Positions 33,987-42,504 of a stretch of 64,000 nt of DNA are shown piece after piece. Numbering within the stretch: position 1 is the stretch's first letter; each line of letters opens with the position of its first letter. The DNA lies in the NCBI RefSeq assembly GCF_036203305.1, contig NZ_CP108131.1, positions 3,224,001-3,288,000 on the forward strand, given 5' to 3'. The notes under the pieces were generated by a model. The model saw only the letters and a list, made by a program, of their open reading frames with translations, was not told the DNA's origin and searched no databases. Source of the stretch: Streptomyces sp. NBC_00190 (GTDB lineage Bacteria; Actinomycetota; Actinomycetes; Streptomycetales; Streptomycetaceae). Both the position numbers and the translations under genes were made by a program.

Positions 33987-35219
33987 ATGCCCCTCATGAC
34001 CGTCACCGGCACCACGCTCGTCCTCACCGCCCCGGCCGCGGCCCCCGCCCGGGGCCGCACCCCCGGCCCGTACCGCCGCCTGTTCGCCCTGCCCGGCACC
34101 CGCGCCTTCACCGCCGGGAACCTCCTCGCCCGGCTCCCCATGGGCATGTTCGGGATCAGCGCGGTCATGATGATCGCCGGGCAGCGCGGCTCGTACGCCC
34201 TCGCCGGCGCGGTCACCGCGACCGGGCTGGCCGCCACGGCGCTGGTGGCACCCTGGACGGCCCGGCTGGTCGACCGTCACGGCCAGGCCCGGATCGCCCT
34301 CCCGGCCACCTTGATCGCGGTCCTCGGCTCCCTCTCCCTCATCGTGTGCGTCCGTACGCAGGCCCCGGCCTGGACCCTCTTCGCCTCGTACGCCGCGACC
34401 GCCACCACCCCCAACATCGGCGGCATGTCCCGAGCCCGCTGGACCCACCTGCTGCGCGACTCCCCGGCCTCGCACCACACGGCGATGTCCTTCGAGCAGG
34501 CCGCCGACGAGCTGTGCTTCATGCTCGGCCCGGTGCTGGCGGCCTTCCTCTGCTCGGCCGTCCTCCCCGAGGCCGGCACCCTCACGGCGGCCGCCCTCCT
34601 CCTCGGCGGCATGCTGCTCTTCACGTCCCAGCGGGCCACGCAGCCCCCGGTGTCGGCGCCGCACCCCGGCCACTCCCCGCTGCGCGCGCTCCGCCCGGTG
34701 CTGTACCTCTTCCTCCCGCTGGGCGTGCTGTTCGGCTCGATGGAGGTCACCTCGATCGCCCACCTCGACGCCCGCGGCCTGGGCGCCGCCTCCGGCCTGG
34801 TCCTGGCCCTGCAGGCGGCGGGCTCCTGCGCGGCCGGGCTGCTGTACGGCACCCTGCGCCCGCGCGGCCTGCGGACCTGCCTGACCACCCTGAGCATCGC
34901 GATGGCCCTGCCCTGGGCGGCGGCGGCCACGGGCTCCGTCCCGCTGCTGGCCCTCGCGCTGCTCCTGGCGGGCATGGCCACCGCCCCGACGATGGTCACG
35001 GCGATGTCCCGGGTCCATGCCCTCACCCCCGAGGGCCGTCTCAACGAGGGCATGACCCTCGCGGTCACCGCCATCTTCGCGGGCATCTCCCTGGGCTCGG
35101 CGACGGCCGGCACCCTGATCGACCACCTGGGCCCCACCATCCCCTACGCCCTCCCCGCGGCGGCGGCCCTCGCCGCCCTGGCCATCGGCGGCACGAGTCG
35201 TACGAGTTTCCGGTACTGA
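33987..35219 (+). CDS. MFS transporter, divergent from lysR
   Basis: 410 residues from the ATG at 33987 (MPLMTVTG), with GAGAG upstream; an ATG at 33927 would add a basic 20-residue stretch. Twelve hydrophobic helices are visible, with motif A-like VDRHGQARIALPA between helices 2 and 3. It is of the DHA1-like exporter type. The substrate is unknown; control by the adjacent LysR protein is likely. Its last codons overlap the left arm of the inverted repeat before the broken yefM gene. Confidence 0.86.
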   Translation: MPLMTVTGTTLVLTAPAAAPARGRTPGPYRRLFALPGTRAFTAGNLLARLPMGMFGISAVMMIAGQRGSYALAGAVTATGLAATALVAPWTARLVDRHGQARIALPATLIAVLGSLSLIVCVRTQAPAWTLFASYAATATTPNIGGMSRARWTHLLRDSPASHHTAMSFEQAADELCFMLGPVLAAFLCSAVLPEAGTLTAAALLLGGMLLFTSQRATQPPVSAPHPGHSPLRALRPVLYLFLPLGVLFGSMEVTSIAHLDARGLGAASGLVLALQAAGSCAAGLLYGTLRPRGLRTCLTTLSIAMALPWAAAATGSVPLLALALLLAGMATAPTMVTAMSRVHALTPEGRLNEGMTLAVTAIFAGISLGSATAGTLIDHLGPTIPYALPAAAALAALAIGGTSRTSFRY

Positions 35220-35240
35220 TCCCGTACCAGAAACTCATAC
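35200..35240. promoter_or_regulatory. 17-bp inverted repeat, candidate YefM operator or terminator
   Basis: GTACGAGTTTCCGGTAC (35200-35216) and GTACCAGAAACTCATAC (35224-35240) are inverted repeats matching at 15 of 17 positions. They sit just before the antitoxin start and span the MFS stop codon. Repeated GTAC cores fit a YefM-type operator. Confidence 0.5.
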
Positions 35241-35266
35241 CAGCGTCAGTCCGAGAGGGGCGAACC

Positions 35267-35413
35267 ATGTCCATAAGCGCCAGCGAAGCCAGGGCGACCC
35301 TGTTCCCCCTGATCGAGCGCGTCAACACCGACCACGACCCGGTGCGCATCACATCCAAGAACGGCGACGCCGTCCTCAAGCGCTCCAGGGGCACCCCGCA
35401 CACTGGCGACTGA
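35267..35413 (+). CDS. yefM: truncated YefM/Phd antitoxin (3' part deleted)
   Basis: 48 residues starting MSISASEARATLFPLIERVN, with DHDPVRITSKNGDAVL, the DNA-binding half of a YefM antitoxin. Normal proteins continue with MSxxDYxxWxET for about 50 more residues, which would neutralise the toxin. Here the frame changes abruptly after GDAVLK into RSRGTPHTGD, read out of frame from toxin sequence, and stops. GAGAGGGG precedes the ATG, so the fragment could still be made and might still bind its operator. Confidence 0.8.
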   Translation: MSISASEARATLFPLIERVNTDHDPVRITSKNGDAVLKRSRGTPHTGD

Positions 35414-35529
35414 GGATCGGCGACTACCGCGCCGTGTACACGGTCGAGGAGGGTCCGGACCGCGAGCTCGTCGTCACGGTGTGGGTCGTGGCCGTCGGCC
35501 ACCGCCACGAGATCTATCGCGCCCTCTAG
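35383..35529 (+). pseudogene. relE: C-terminal remnant of a RelE/ParE-type toxin
   Basis: In a different frame from the antitoxin remnant, 48 codons read LQGHPAHWRLRIGDYRAVYT, then VVAVGHRHEIYRAL and a stop. This is the conserved C-terminal half of a RelE-family mRNA interferase. There is no start codon and the first half is absent. Together with the truncated yefM it marks an internal deletion that joined the front of the antitoxin to the back of the toxin at about 35378-35383. Confidence 0.85.
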
Positions 35530-35546
35530 TGGTACGACCGGCATGA

Positions 35547-35582
35547 CAAAGGCCCCGCAGCCGTGAGGCTGCGGGGCCTTTG
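35547..35582. terminator. bidirectional terminator between relE remnant and tmRNA
   Basis: A perfect 16-bp inverted repeat, CAAAGGCCCCGCAGCC and complement, has a 4-base loop. It lies 16 bases beyond the 3' end of tmRNA on the minus strand. Confidence 0.88.
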
Positions 35583-35597
35583 CCCACATGGGATGAG

Positions 35598-35983
35598 TGG
35601 AGATGGCGGGAATCGAACCCGCGTCCAACGGTGCAGAAGCAGGGCTTCTCCGAGCGCAGTCCGCTGCGCTTTTCTCAGCCCCGGAGATCACACGGACAAG
35701 TCTCCGACGGGCTCAGTCACTGTTTGATTTCCCTCCAACCCCCGTGACCGGGGCTAGAGGTTTAGATCCCTAATTGACGCCAGGATCCGGACCGGGACCA
35801 CTTCCGGGCTGACGCTCCTCACAGAGGCTTCAGCTCACTGTTATTAGGCAGCGAGGGTGAAGCGGGAGTTATCGCTCTTGGAGTTGGCGATTATTGTTTG
35901 CGACATATGGTTAGCGAGATCATTGCCGCTTCCTCGGCTCGCTTCCCCTGCATCGACATCCGCTGTCGAAACCGATCATCCCC
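35598..35983 (-). ncRNA. ssrA: transfer-messenger RNA (tmRNA)
   Basis: The 5' end GGGGATG pairs with CATCTCC at the 3' end; the T arm reads GGGTTCGATTCCCGCC and the discriminator is A; CCA is not fully encoded. The tag frame lies at 35844-35888 (minus) and reads ANSKSDNSRFTLAA, followed by tandem TAA stops, an actinobacterial-type degradation tag ending LAA. The RNA rescues stalled ribosomes together with SmpB, encoded just upstream. The sequence before the 5' end is AT-rich, with TAGCGT at -10 distance. Confidence 0.95.
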
Positions 35984-36085
35984 ATGTTTCACGCTATTCA
36001 ATTAGATGCTGCACAAAGTGCTCCGCCCCCGAGGGGGTGGTGCTGACGCCATGGTACGCGAAGTGGACCACCGCGTGCCAGGAGG

Positions 36086-36571
36086 TTAAACGGTGCCGCG
36101 CTGCTTGCGCCGGACCGCCGAGATCGCACGGTTCGTCTCGCGGGTGTCCTGCTTCTCCCGAAGCGTCTGCCGCTTGTCGTACTCCTTCTTGCCCTTCGCC
36201 AGCGCGATCTCGACCTTAGCCCGGCCGTCCTTGAAGTACAGGGACAGGGGCACGATCGTGTGACCCGACTCGTCCGCCTTCCGCTCCAGCTTGTCGATCT
36301 CCTCCCGGTGCATGAGGAGCTTGCGCTTGCGGCGGGCGCTGTGGTTCGTCCAGGTGCCCTGGCTGTACTCCGGCACGTGCACGTTGTACAGCCAGGCCTC
36401 GCGGCCCTCCACCGACACGAAGCCGTCCACCAGCGAGGCCCGGCCCTGGCGCATCGACTTGACCTCGGTGCCCGTGAGCACGAGACCGCACTCGTAGGTG
36501 TCGAGGATCGCGTAGTCGTGCCGCGCCTTCTTGTTCTGGGCGATCAGCTTGCGCCCTTTTTCCTTAGCCAT
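36086..36571 (-). CDS. smpB: SmpB, tmRNA-binding protein
   Basis: 161 residues with the full SmpB pattern: [44 protein letters not shown], then [11 protein letters not shown], then [23 protein letters not shown] and a basic tail. It binds the tRNA-like part of tmRNA and places it in stalled ribosomes. It lies about 100 bases upstream of ssrA in the same direction and 18 bases after the S41 protease gene, so it may be read from the ftsE-ftsX transcript. Confidence 0.97.
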   Translation of the reverse strand: MAKEKGRKLIAQNKKARHDYAILDTYECGLVLTGTEVKSMRQGRASLVDGFVSVEGREAWLYNVHVPEYSQGTWTNHSARRKRKLLMHREEIDKLERKADESGHTIVPLSLYFKDGRAKVEIALAKGKKEYDKRQTLREKQDTRETNRAISAVRRKQRGTV

Positions 36572-36589
36572 AGTGCGGCCATTTTCGCA

Positions 36590-37771
36590 CTACGGACCCA
36601 CCCCGCGGCCACCCAATACCTTGGCGGCCCGCTCCTCGGCCCCGTCACCCGCCGCCAGGTCCGGGGTGATGCCCCTGCCGTCCAGGCTGCGGCCCGCCGG
36701 CGTGCGGTACGTGCCCACCGTCAGCTCGGCCACCGAGCCGTCCGGGAGCTCGGTGGGCATCTGCACCGAGCCCTTGCCGAAGGTCCGGCTGCCCACGGCC
36801 ACGGCCCGGCCGCGGTCCTGGAGGGCGCCCGTCACCAGCTCGGCCGCGCTCATCGTGCCGCCGTCGACCAGCGTCACCAGCGGCCGGACCGTGTCGCCGC
36901 CCGGCTCCGCGTACAGGGCGCGCTGGTCGCCCCGCACGTCGTACGTCGCCACCAGCCCCCCGTCCAGGAAGGCGGAGGCGGCCGCCACCGCCTCGACGAC
37001 CAGTCCGCCCGGATTGCCGCGCAGGTCGAGCATGACCCCGCCGCCGGGCGGGGCATCGCGGACGGCGGCCTTGACGCGTTCACCCGAACCCCGGGTGAAG
37101 GAAGCCACCTTGATGACGGTGATCCCGCCCGCGAGCTGCCGTACCGTCACCGGCTCGGTCCGCAGCTGCTCGCGGCGGACGGTCTCGGTGAGGCCGACGC
37201 CGTCGCGGCTCAGGTTCAGCACCACGGGGGTGCCGGCCTCGCCGCGCAGCAGGGCGATCACCTCGGTGACGGGCAGGCCGGTGACGGCGTGCCCGTCGAC
37301 GTTCAGCAGCCGGTCCCCGGCGCGCAGGCCCGCCCGGGCCGCGGGGCTGGCGGGCTGGACCTTGTCGACCTCGATCAGGCCGTCACGGCCGCGCTCGGCC
37401 CAGAGTCCGACGCCGGTCCAGCGGCCGTCGAGGCCCTCGGCGAAGGCGGCGTACTCGGCCTGGTCGTAGACGGTGCCCCAGCGGTCGCCGCTGCGGCTGA
37501 CCACCTCCTGGGCGGCCTTCTTGCCGGACTTCCCCTCGGCGACCGCCTCGGCGGCGGCGCGGGCCACGGCCTCACGGTCGGCGGTGCCCGTCGCGCGGGG
37601 CTCCTCGGGCGCGGCGGCCCCCGCACGGGCGGCGAGGGCGGCAGTGGCGTCCTCGCGGTCCCAGCAGCCGGTGCTCGCGGCGGTGCCGACGGCCACGAGG
37701 AAGGCCAACGTCAAGACGGCCCCGCGACGCAGGTCGCGGGGCCGGAGACAGAAGGCGGGAGGACCCGGCAT
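36590..37771 (-). CDS. S41 C-terminal processing peptidase with PDZ domain
   Basis: 393 residues. A basic N-terminus and hydrophobic segment (about 17-34) ending TGC suggest a membrane anchor or lipoprotein. A PDZ domain (about 110-200: GVGLWAERGRDGLIEVDKV, SPAARAGLRAGDRLLNVDG) precedes the S41 core with DLRGNPGGLV, the catalytic Ser in GTMSAAELV and the Lys in RTFGKGSVQ. CtpA-type enzymes trim exported proteins. A strong 11-bp hairpin (37718-37743) lies inside the first codons, and no clear ribosome site precedes the ATG, so the true start may be downstream of the hairpin. Confidence 0.9.
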   Translation of the reverse strand: MPGPPAFCLRPRDLRRGAVLTLAFLVAVGTAASTGCWDREDATAALAARAGAAAPEEPRATGTADREAVARAAAEAVAEGKSGKKAAQEVVSRSGDRWGTVYDQAEYAAFAEGLDGRWTGVGLWAERGRDGLIEVDKVQPASPAARAGLRAGDRLLNVDGHAVTGLPVTEVIALLRGEAGTPVVLNLSRDGVGLTETVRREQLRTEPVTVRQLAGGITVIKVASFTRGSGERVKAAVRDAPPGGGVMLDLRGNPGGLVVEAVAAASAFLDGGLVATYDVRGDQRALYAEPGGDTVRPLVTLVDGGTMSAAELVTGALQDRGRAVAVGSRTFGKGSVQMPTELPDGSVAELTVGTYRTPAGRSLDGRGITPDLAAGDGAEERAAKVLGGRGVGP

Positions 37772-37838
37772 GGCGCCGAGTCTAGGACAAGCCCCGCGCT
37801 GGCACGGATGGTTGACCGGACCACTCGCGGGGCGCTTG

Positions 37839-38804
37839 TCACACCTTCAGGTACTTGCGCAACGCCAGGAAGGCCGCCATGGAGGGCATCAGGAGCCCGA
37901 TGAAGAGCACGTACGGCAGCTTGCCGATCATCGCTCCCCAGCCCAGGAAGTCGATCAGTTCCATCCGGTCCCGCAGCGCGAAGCCGTGGTCGATCACGAA
38001 GTACTGGCCGGAGACGAGCATGCCGCAGGCGAGGACCGCGCCGATGAGGCCGGCGACGGCCGCCTCCATGATGAAGGGGAACTGGATGTAGAAGCTGGAG
38101 GCACCCACCAGCCGCATGATCCCCGTTTCCCGCCTCCGGCTGAACGCCGAGACGCGCACGGTGTTGACGATCAGCAGCAGCGCCACGATCAGCATGATCA
38201 GCATGATGCCGAGCGCGGCGATGTTGACGGAGTTGAGGAGCCCGAAGAGGGCCTCCAGCGACTGGCGCTGGTCGTCGACGGTGTGGATGCCGTCGCGGCC
38301 GACGAAGGCCGAGGTGACGACCTTGTACTTCTCCGGGTCGCTGAGCTTGACCCGGAAGGACTCCTGCATCTGGTCGGGCGTGATGGAGGAGGCCAGCGCC
38401 GTGTGCCCGTACTGCTCCTGGTAGTGCTTGTACGCCTCGTCCGCCGACTCGTAGGCGACGGACTTGACCAGGGACATCTGCTTGAGCTCGGACTCGATCT
38501 GCTTCTTCTGCTCGTCGGTCACCGCACCCTTGCGGCAGGTGGCGACACCCAGGTCGCCCGCCGACCCGGCCGCCTTGTTGGCGGCCTCGGTCGCCTGCTC
38601 GGCGTCCTGCTTGTTGCAGAGGTAGATCGAGACGTTGGCCTTGTCGTACCAGTAGCCCTTCATGCTGCTGACCTGCTCGCGCATGAGCAGGGAGCCACCG
38701 AACAGGGCCAGCGACAGGGCCACGGAGATGATGACCGCGAAGGTCATGGTGAGATTGCGACGGAGACCGACGCCGATCTCCGACATGACGAACTGGGCGC
38801 GCAT
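37839..38804 (-). CDS. ftsX: FtsX, division ABC transporter membrane subunit
   Basis: 321 residues with the FtsX topology: an N-terminal membrane helix (about 22-42), an extracellular domain of about 170 residues with a CNKQ...ATCRKG cysteine pair, and three C-terminal helices including LGIMLIMLIVALLLIVNTVRVS. The family hallmark FSRRRETGIMRLVGASSFYIQFPF is present. Together with FtsE it activates peptidoglycan hydrolases outside the membrane. It starts 17 bases after ftsE. Confidence 0.96.
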   Translation of the reverse strand: MRAQFVMSEIGVGLRRNLTMTFAVIISVALSLALFGGSLLMREQVSSMKGYWYDKANVSIYLCNKQDAEQATEAANKAAGSAGDLGVATCRKGAVTDEQKKQIESELKQMSLVKSVAYESADEAYKHYQEQYGHTALASSITPDQMQESFRVKLSDPEKYKVVTSAFVGRDGIHTVDDQRQSLEALFGLLNSVNIAALGIMLIMLIVALLLIVNTVRVSAFSRRRETGIMRLVGASSFYIQFPFIMEAAVAGLIGAVLACGMLVSGQYFVIDHGFALRDRMELIDFLGWGAMIGKLPYVLFIGLLMPSMAAFLALRKYLKV

Positions 38805-38821
38805 TGCGTCTCAGGGACCTT

Positions 38822-39511
38822 TCAGTGCTGGTAGCCGTAGACGCCGCGCGACTGGTCGCGCACGAGTCGGCCCTGTTCGAGTTCGATGACGCGCTTGCGC
38901 ATCTGGTCGACGATCTGCTGGTCGTGTGTCGCCATGATCACGGTGGTGCCGGTCCGGTTGATCCGGTCCAGCAGCTTCATGATCCCGACGGAGGTCTGCG
39001 GGTCGAGGTTGCCGGTGGGCTCGTCCGCGATCAGCAGGGCGGGGCGGTTGACGAAGGCGCGGGCGATGGCCACGCGCTGCTGCTCACCGCCGGAGAGCTC
39101 GCCGGGCATCCGCTCCTCCTTGCCGCCGAGGCCCACGAGCTCCAGGACCTGCGGGACGGCCTTGCGGATCTCGCCTCGCGGCTTGCCGATGACCTCCTGG
39201 GCGAAGGCGACGTTCTCGGCCACCGTCTTGTTGGGCAGCAGGCGGAAGTCCTGGAACACGGTCCCCAGCTGGCGCCGCATCTGCGGGACCTTCCAGTTGG
39301 AGAGTTTGGCCAGGTCCTTGCCCAGCACGTGCACCTGACCGTGGCTCGCCCGCTCCTCGCGGAGGATGAGCCGCAGGAAGGTGGACTTGCCGGAGCCGGA
39401 GGAGCCGACCAGGAAGACGAACTCGCCCTTGGCGATGTCGAGGGAGACGTCCCTGAGTGCGGGACGGCTCTGCTTCGGGTAGGACTTGGAGACGCTGTCG
39501 AATCGGATCAC
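38822..39511 (-). CDS. ftsE: FtsE, division ABC transporter ATPase
   Basis: 229 residues from GTG at 39509-39511 ([12 protein letters not shown]). Walker A is GSSGSGKST, the signature LSGGEQQR, Walker [13 protein letters not shown] and switch His in ATHDQQ. It is the cytosolic ATPase paired with FtsX. The length and start agree with the family; a longer reading has no domain content. The two genes form an operon, probably with ctpA and smpB downstream. Confidence 0.96.
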   Translation of the reverse strand: MIRFDSVSKSYPKQSRPALRDVSLDIAKGEFVFLVGSSGSGKSTFLRLILREERASHGQVHVLGKDLAKLSNWKVPQMRRQLGTVFQDFRLLPNKTVAENVAFAQEVIGKPRGEIRKAVPQVLELVGLGGKEERMPGELSGGEQQRVAIARAFVNRPALLIADEPTGNLDPQTSVGIMKLLDRINRTGTTVIMATHDQQIVDQMRKRVIELEQGRLVRDQSRGVYGYQH

Positions 39512-39734
39512 GGGTGCACCACGGTCGCCGGGAGTAGGTGTGCGTGACCATACGCGAACGGGCGCGCGGTGTGGACCCGGCATCCCGATTTGTCCCCTTT
39601 ATCCCCTGGTTCGGAAGGACAGGGACCGCGATTGCCCGGACGGGCCGCGCCGAATGTCGGCGGAGCTGGCACAGTGGTAGAGGGAACGGTCTCGTTCCCC
39701 CTGGCGTTGTACGAGGGGACGAGAGGAGGAGCGC

Positions 39735-39926
39735 ATGACATATGACCGGCTCGTGTGCGCGAACTGCGCGGCACCCGTGAGCCAGGGCCGCTGCCCTGTG
39801 TGCCGGGCGAACCGGGAGCGCCTCCAGCAGGAGGGCCCCTTCTCCGGACTGAACCCCGTGGCCCTCATCGTCCTCATGGTGGTCCTCGTGGCCGCTCTGG
39901 TACTGGTGGCTCAGCAGACCGCGTAG
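39735..39926 (+). CDS. small zinc-ribbon-like single-pass membrane protein
   Basis: 63 residues. Two CxxC knuckles (LVCANCAAP and GRCPVCRAN) suggest one zinc site, followed by a linker and one C-terminal membrane helix (about 42-59: VALIVLMVVLVAALVLVA). AGGAGG stands seven or eight bases before the ATG, a strong ribosome site. It is conserved next to ftsE/prfB in this genus as far as I recall; its function is unknown. It is divergent from ftsE and ends at the shared terminator with prfB. Confidence 0.85.
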   Translation: MTYDRLVCANCAAPVSQGRCPVCRANRERLQQEGPFSGLNPVALIVLMVVLVAALVLVAQQTA

Positions 39927-39960
39927 GCGTACCGATCATGACGGATGCCTGACGGAGCAT

Positions 39961-40001
39961 GACGAAGGGCCCGGACACCAGGGGTGTCCGGGCCCTTCGT
40001 C
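39961..40001. terminator. bidirectional terminator between the small zinc-ribbon gene and prfB
   Basis: A perfect 19-bp inverted repeat beginning GACGAAGGGCCCGGACACC, with a 3-base loop, lies between two convergent genes. Confidence 0.9.
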
Positions 40002-40015
40002 ATGCGTCGTGACGC

Positions 40016-41125
40016 TTACGCGGTCTGCTCCTGCTGCTTGCGCCAGCGGATACCGGCCTCCAGGAAGCCGTCGATCTCGCCGTCGAGCACCGCCTGCGGG
40101 TTGCCGACCTCGAACTCCGTCCGCAGGTCCTTGACCATCTGGTACGGGTGCAGGACGTAGGACCGCATCTGGTTGCCCCAGGAGCTGCCGCCGTCCTTGA
40201 GGGCGTCCATCTTGGCCTGCTCCTCCTGGCGGCGCCGCTCCAGCAGCTTGGCCTGGAGGACGTTCATGGCGCTGGCCTTGTTCTGGATCTGCGAGCGCTC
40301 GTTCTGGCAGGAGACCACGATGCCGGTCGGCAGGTGCGTGATGCGCACAGCCGAGTCGGTCGTGTTGACGCCCTGGCCGCCGGGGCCGGAGGCGCGGTAC
40401 ACGTCGATGCGCAGCTCGCCCTCGTCGATCTCGACGTGGTCGCTGGACTCGACGACCGGCAGCACCTCGACGCCCGCGAAGGACGTCTGGCGGCGGCCCT
40501 GGTTGTCGAAGGGCGAGATCCGGACAAGGCGGTGGGTGCCCTGCTCGACGGAGAGGGTGCCGTAGGCGTACGGGGCCTTGACGACGAAGGTGGTCGACTT
40601 GATGCCGGCCTCCTCCGCGTACGAGGTCTCGTAGACCTCGGTCGAGTAGCCGTGGCGCTCGGCCCAGCGCAGGTACATGCGCTGGAGGCGCTCGGCGAAG
40701 TCGGAGGCGTCGACGCCGCCGGCCTCGGCGCGGATGTTGACCAGGGCCTCGCGCTCGGCGTACTCGCCGGAGAGCAGGGTCCGGACCTCCATCTCGTCCA
40801 GCGCCTTGCGGACGGCGACCAGCTCGGTCTCCGCCTCGGCGAGGGTGTCCGCGTCCTCCATCTCCTGGGCCAGCTCGAAGAGGACCGCGAGGTCGTCGAT
40901 GCGGCCGCGCAGACTCTCGGTCTTGCGGACCTCGGCCTGGAGGTGCGAAAGCTTGCTCGTGATCTTCTGAGCGGCGTCCGGGTCGTCCCACAGGGACGGC
41001 GCGGCGGCCTGCTCCTCGAGCACGGCGATATCTGCCCTCAGCTTGTCGAGGTCCAGGACGGCCTCGATCGACCCCATGGTCGAGGAGAGGGACTTCAGCT
41101 CTTCGGAAACATCGACGACTGCCAC
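40016..41125 (-). CDS. prfB: peptide chain release factor 2
   Basis: 369 residues from GTG at 41123-41125 ([13 protein letters not shown]). The GGQ motif ([16 protein letters not shown]) and the RF2-type SPF tripeptide in [15 protein letters not shown] are intact, so it reads UGA and UAA. The frame is continuous from the start, so there is no programmed +1 frameshift of the type seen in E. coli prfB. It is convergent with the small zinc-ribbon gene and divergent from a leader-peptide region. Confidence 0.96.
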   Translation of the reverse strand: MAVVDVSEELKSLSSTMGSIEAVLDLDKLRADIAVLEEQAAAPSLWDDPDAAQKITSKLSHLQAEVRKTESLRGRIDDLAVLFELAQEMEDADTLAEAETELVAVRKALDEMEVRTLLSGEYAEREALVNIRAEAGGVDASDFAERLQRMYLRWAERHGYSTEVYETSYAEEAGIKSTTFVVKAPYAYGTLSVEQGTHRLVRISPFDNQGRRQTSFAGVEVLPVVESSDHVEIDEGELRIDVYRASGPGGQGVNTTDSAVRITHLPTGIVVSCQNERSQIQNKASAMNVLQAKLLERRRQEEQAKMDALKDGGSSWGNQMRSYVLHPYQMVKDLRTEFEVGNPQAVLDGEIDGFLEAGIRWRKQQEQTA

Positions 41126-41216
41126 GGGTCCAGCGTAGCCGGTCATCGGAGCGTGCCGTCCGGGCAGGCCAAATCACCCGTACTGGTGAACGTGGGTACA
41201 GGCGTACGCTCACCGT

Positions 41217-41306
41217 ATGACCGTTCTTCTCGTCAAGCGCCGCCATGTGGACCACATGCGTGTCACGACGACCAGCTGTCTGCCGCCGGACCACCTCCAA
41301 GCCTGA
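41217..41306 (+). CDS. putative leader peptide, 29 codons
   Basis: The frame opens at ATG and reads MTVLLVKRRHVDHMRVTTTS followed by CLPPDHLQA and TGA. The RRHVD...RV...C arrangement recalls the short actinobacterial leader peptides that precede sulfur-related genes and sense cysteine. TACGCT lies six bases before the ATG, so a leaderless transcript is possible. It is followed by a long-range hairpin and then the 2OG oxygenase gene. Coding status rests on motif resemblance and position only. Confidence 0.5.
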   Translation: MTVLLVKRRHVDHMRVTTTSCLPPDHLQA

Positions 41307-41324
41307 TCCACGCCGATCCGACTT

Positions 41325-41415
41325 GGTCCTGTTCGCGGCCCTGCGGCCCCGGCGCCATCCCTGCCGGCGGCCCACTCCCTCCCGCGACCCCCGCCACCTC
41401 AAGGGGAACAGGACC
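41325..41415 (+). promoter_or_regulatory. long-range inverted repeat in the oxygenase leader
   Basis: GGTCCTGTTC (41325-41334) pairs perfectly with GAACAGGACC (41406-41415), enclosing about 70 GC-rich bases with inner stems. The structure starts 18 bases after the leader-peptide stop and ends 25 bases before the oxygenase start, as an attenuator or riboswitch would. Confidence 0.45.
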
Positions 41416-41440
41416 CCGTGACATCCGAAACGGAGCCGTC

Positions 41441-42445
41441 ATGCCGTCCGCGCACTCCTCCCTCCCCGTCCTGGACCTCTCCCAGGCGGACGACCCGGCC
41501 CAGCGGGCCGACTTCCTGAAGCAGCTGCACGCAGCGGCCAGGGACACCGGATTCCTGCACCTCACCGGGCACGGCGTCACGGACGCCGAGACCGCCCGCA
41601 TCCTGGACCTGACCAAGGCCTTCTTCGCGCTCCCGGAGGCCGACCGGCTCGCCGTGAGCAATCTGGAATCCCCGCACTTCCGCGGCTACACCCGGATCGG
41701 CCACGAGCTGACCGGCGGGGCCTCCGACTGGCGGGACCAGTTGGACGTCGGGGCCGAGCGGCCCGCGCCGGTGGTGGGGCCGGACGACCCGCCCTACCTG
41801 TGGCTGGAGGGCCCGAACCTGTGGCCGCAGGCCCTCCCTGAGCTCCGTACGGCGGTGCTGGAGTGGCAGTCCCGCCTTGCCGCGGTGGCCCACCGGCTCC
41901 TCCAGGAGCTGCTGGTCTCGATCGGCGCCCCGGCGGACTTCTTCGACGAGGCCTTCGCGGACCGCCCCCACCTGCACACCAAGCTGATCCGCTACCCGGG
42001 ATCCGCCCCGACGGGCGCGGACCAGGGCGTGGGGGCGCACAAGGACTACGGCTTCCTGACCCTCCTCCTCCAGGACTCGGTGGGCGGGCTCCAGGTGGTC
42101 CGGGACGGGGGCTACCTGAACGTGCCGCCGCTGCCGGGTGCGTTCGTCGTCAACCTGGGCGAGCTGCTGGAGATCGCGACCGAGGGCTATCTGACGGCGA
42201 CCGACCACCGGGTGGTCAGCCCGCCGGGGGCGGTGGAGCGGTACTCGGTGCCGTTCTTCTACAACCCGCGGCTGGACGCGGTCATCGAAACCGTCCCGGG
42301 CGCCTACCTCGCGTCGGCCCCCGGGGTCGCGCACGACGCGTCGAACCCGCTGCACGCGGAGTACGGCCGCAACGAGCTGAAGGGCTGGGTTCGCGCCCAC
42401 CCGGCCGTCGCACGCCGCTGGCACCCGGAACTGGTCGGGGCGTAG
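41441..42445 (+). CDS. 2-oxoglutarate-Fe(II) oxygenase, isopenicillin N synthase-like
   Basis: 334 residues. The N-terminal DIOX_N-like region (LPVLDLS...GFLHLTGHGV) and the C-terminal jelly-roll are both complete. The iron ligands are His and Asp in GVGAHKDYGFLTLL and His in TATDHRVVSPP; Arg of the 2OG site is in VERYSVPFF. These enzymes hydroxylate or otherwise oxidise small molecules using O2 and 2-oxoglutarate. The start ATG has CGGAG upstream. The substrate is unknown; the preceding leader peptide suggests control by a metabolite, perhaps a sulfur amino acid. Confidence 0.9.
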   Translation: MPSAHSSLPVLDLSQADDPAQRADFLKQLHAAARDTGFLHLTGHGVTDAETARILDLTKAFFALPEADRLAVSNLESPHFRGYTRIGHELTGGASDWRDQLDVGAERPAPVVGPDDPPYLWLEGPNLWPQALPELRTAVLEWQSRLAAVAHRLLQELLVSIGAPADFFDEAFADRPHLHTKLIRYPGSAPTGADQGVGAHKDYGFLTLLLQDSVGGLQVVRDGGYLNVPPLPGAFVVNLGELLEIATEGYLTATDHRVVSPPGAVERYSVPFFYNPRLDAVIETVPGAYLASAPGVAHDASNPLHAEYGRNELKGWVRAHPAVARRWHPELVGA

Positions 42446-42470
42446 CCCCCGTCACCGGGCGGGCCGGCTG

Positions 42471-42501
42471 CCCGGGCGGGCGGGCCGGCTGCCCGCCCGG
42501 G
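42471..42501. terminator. terminator between oxygenase and kinase genes
   Basis: CCCGGGCGGGC and its exact complement form an 11-bp stem between two convergent genes. The region also contains two tandem copies of GGGCGGGCCGGCTGCCC. Confidence 0.7.
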
Positions 42502-42504
42502 GCG

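Noticed and set aside
39655..39720. D-arm-like AGCTGGCACAGTGGTAGAGG, suggesting a tRNA
   Set aside because: No acceptor stem, anticodon loop or T loop can be folded around it; it is more likely the promoter region of the small zinc-ribbon gene.
40016..41125. Programmed +1 frameshift in prfB
   Set aside because: The reading frame is continuous from the GTG start, with no early in-frame UGA and no CTTTGA-type slip site.
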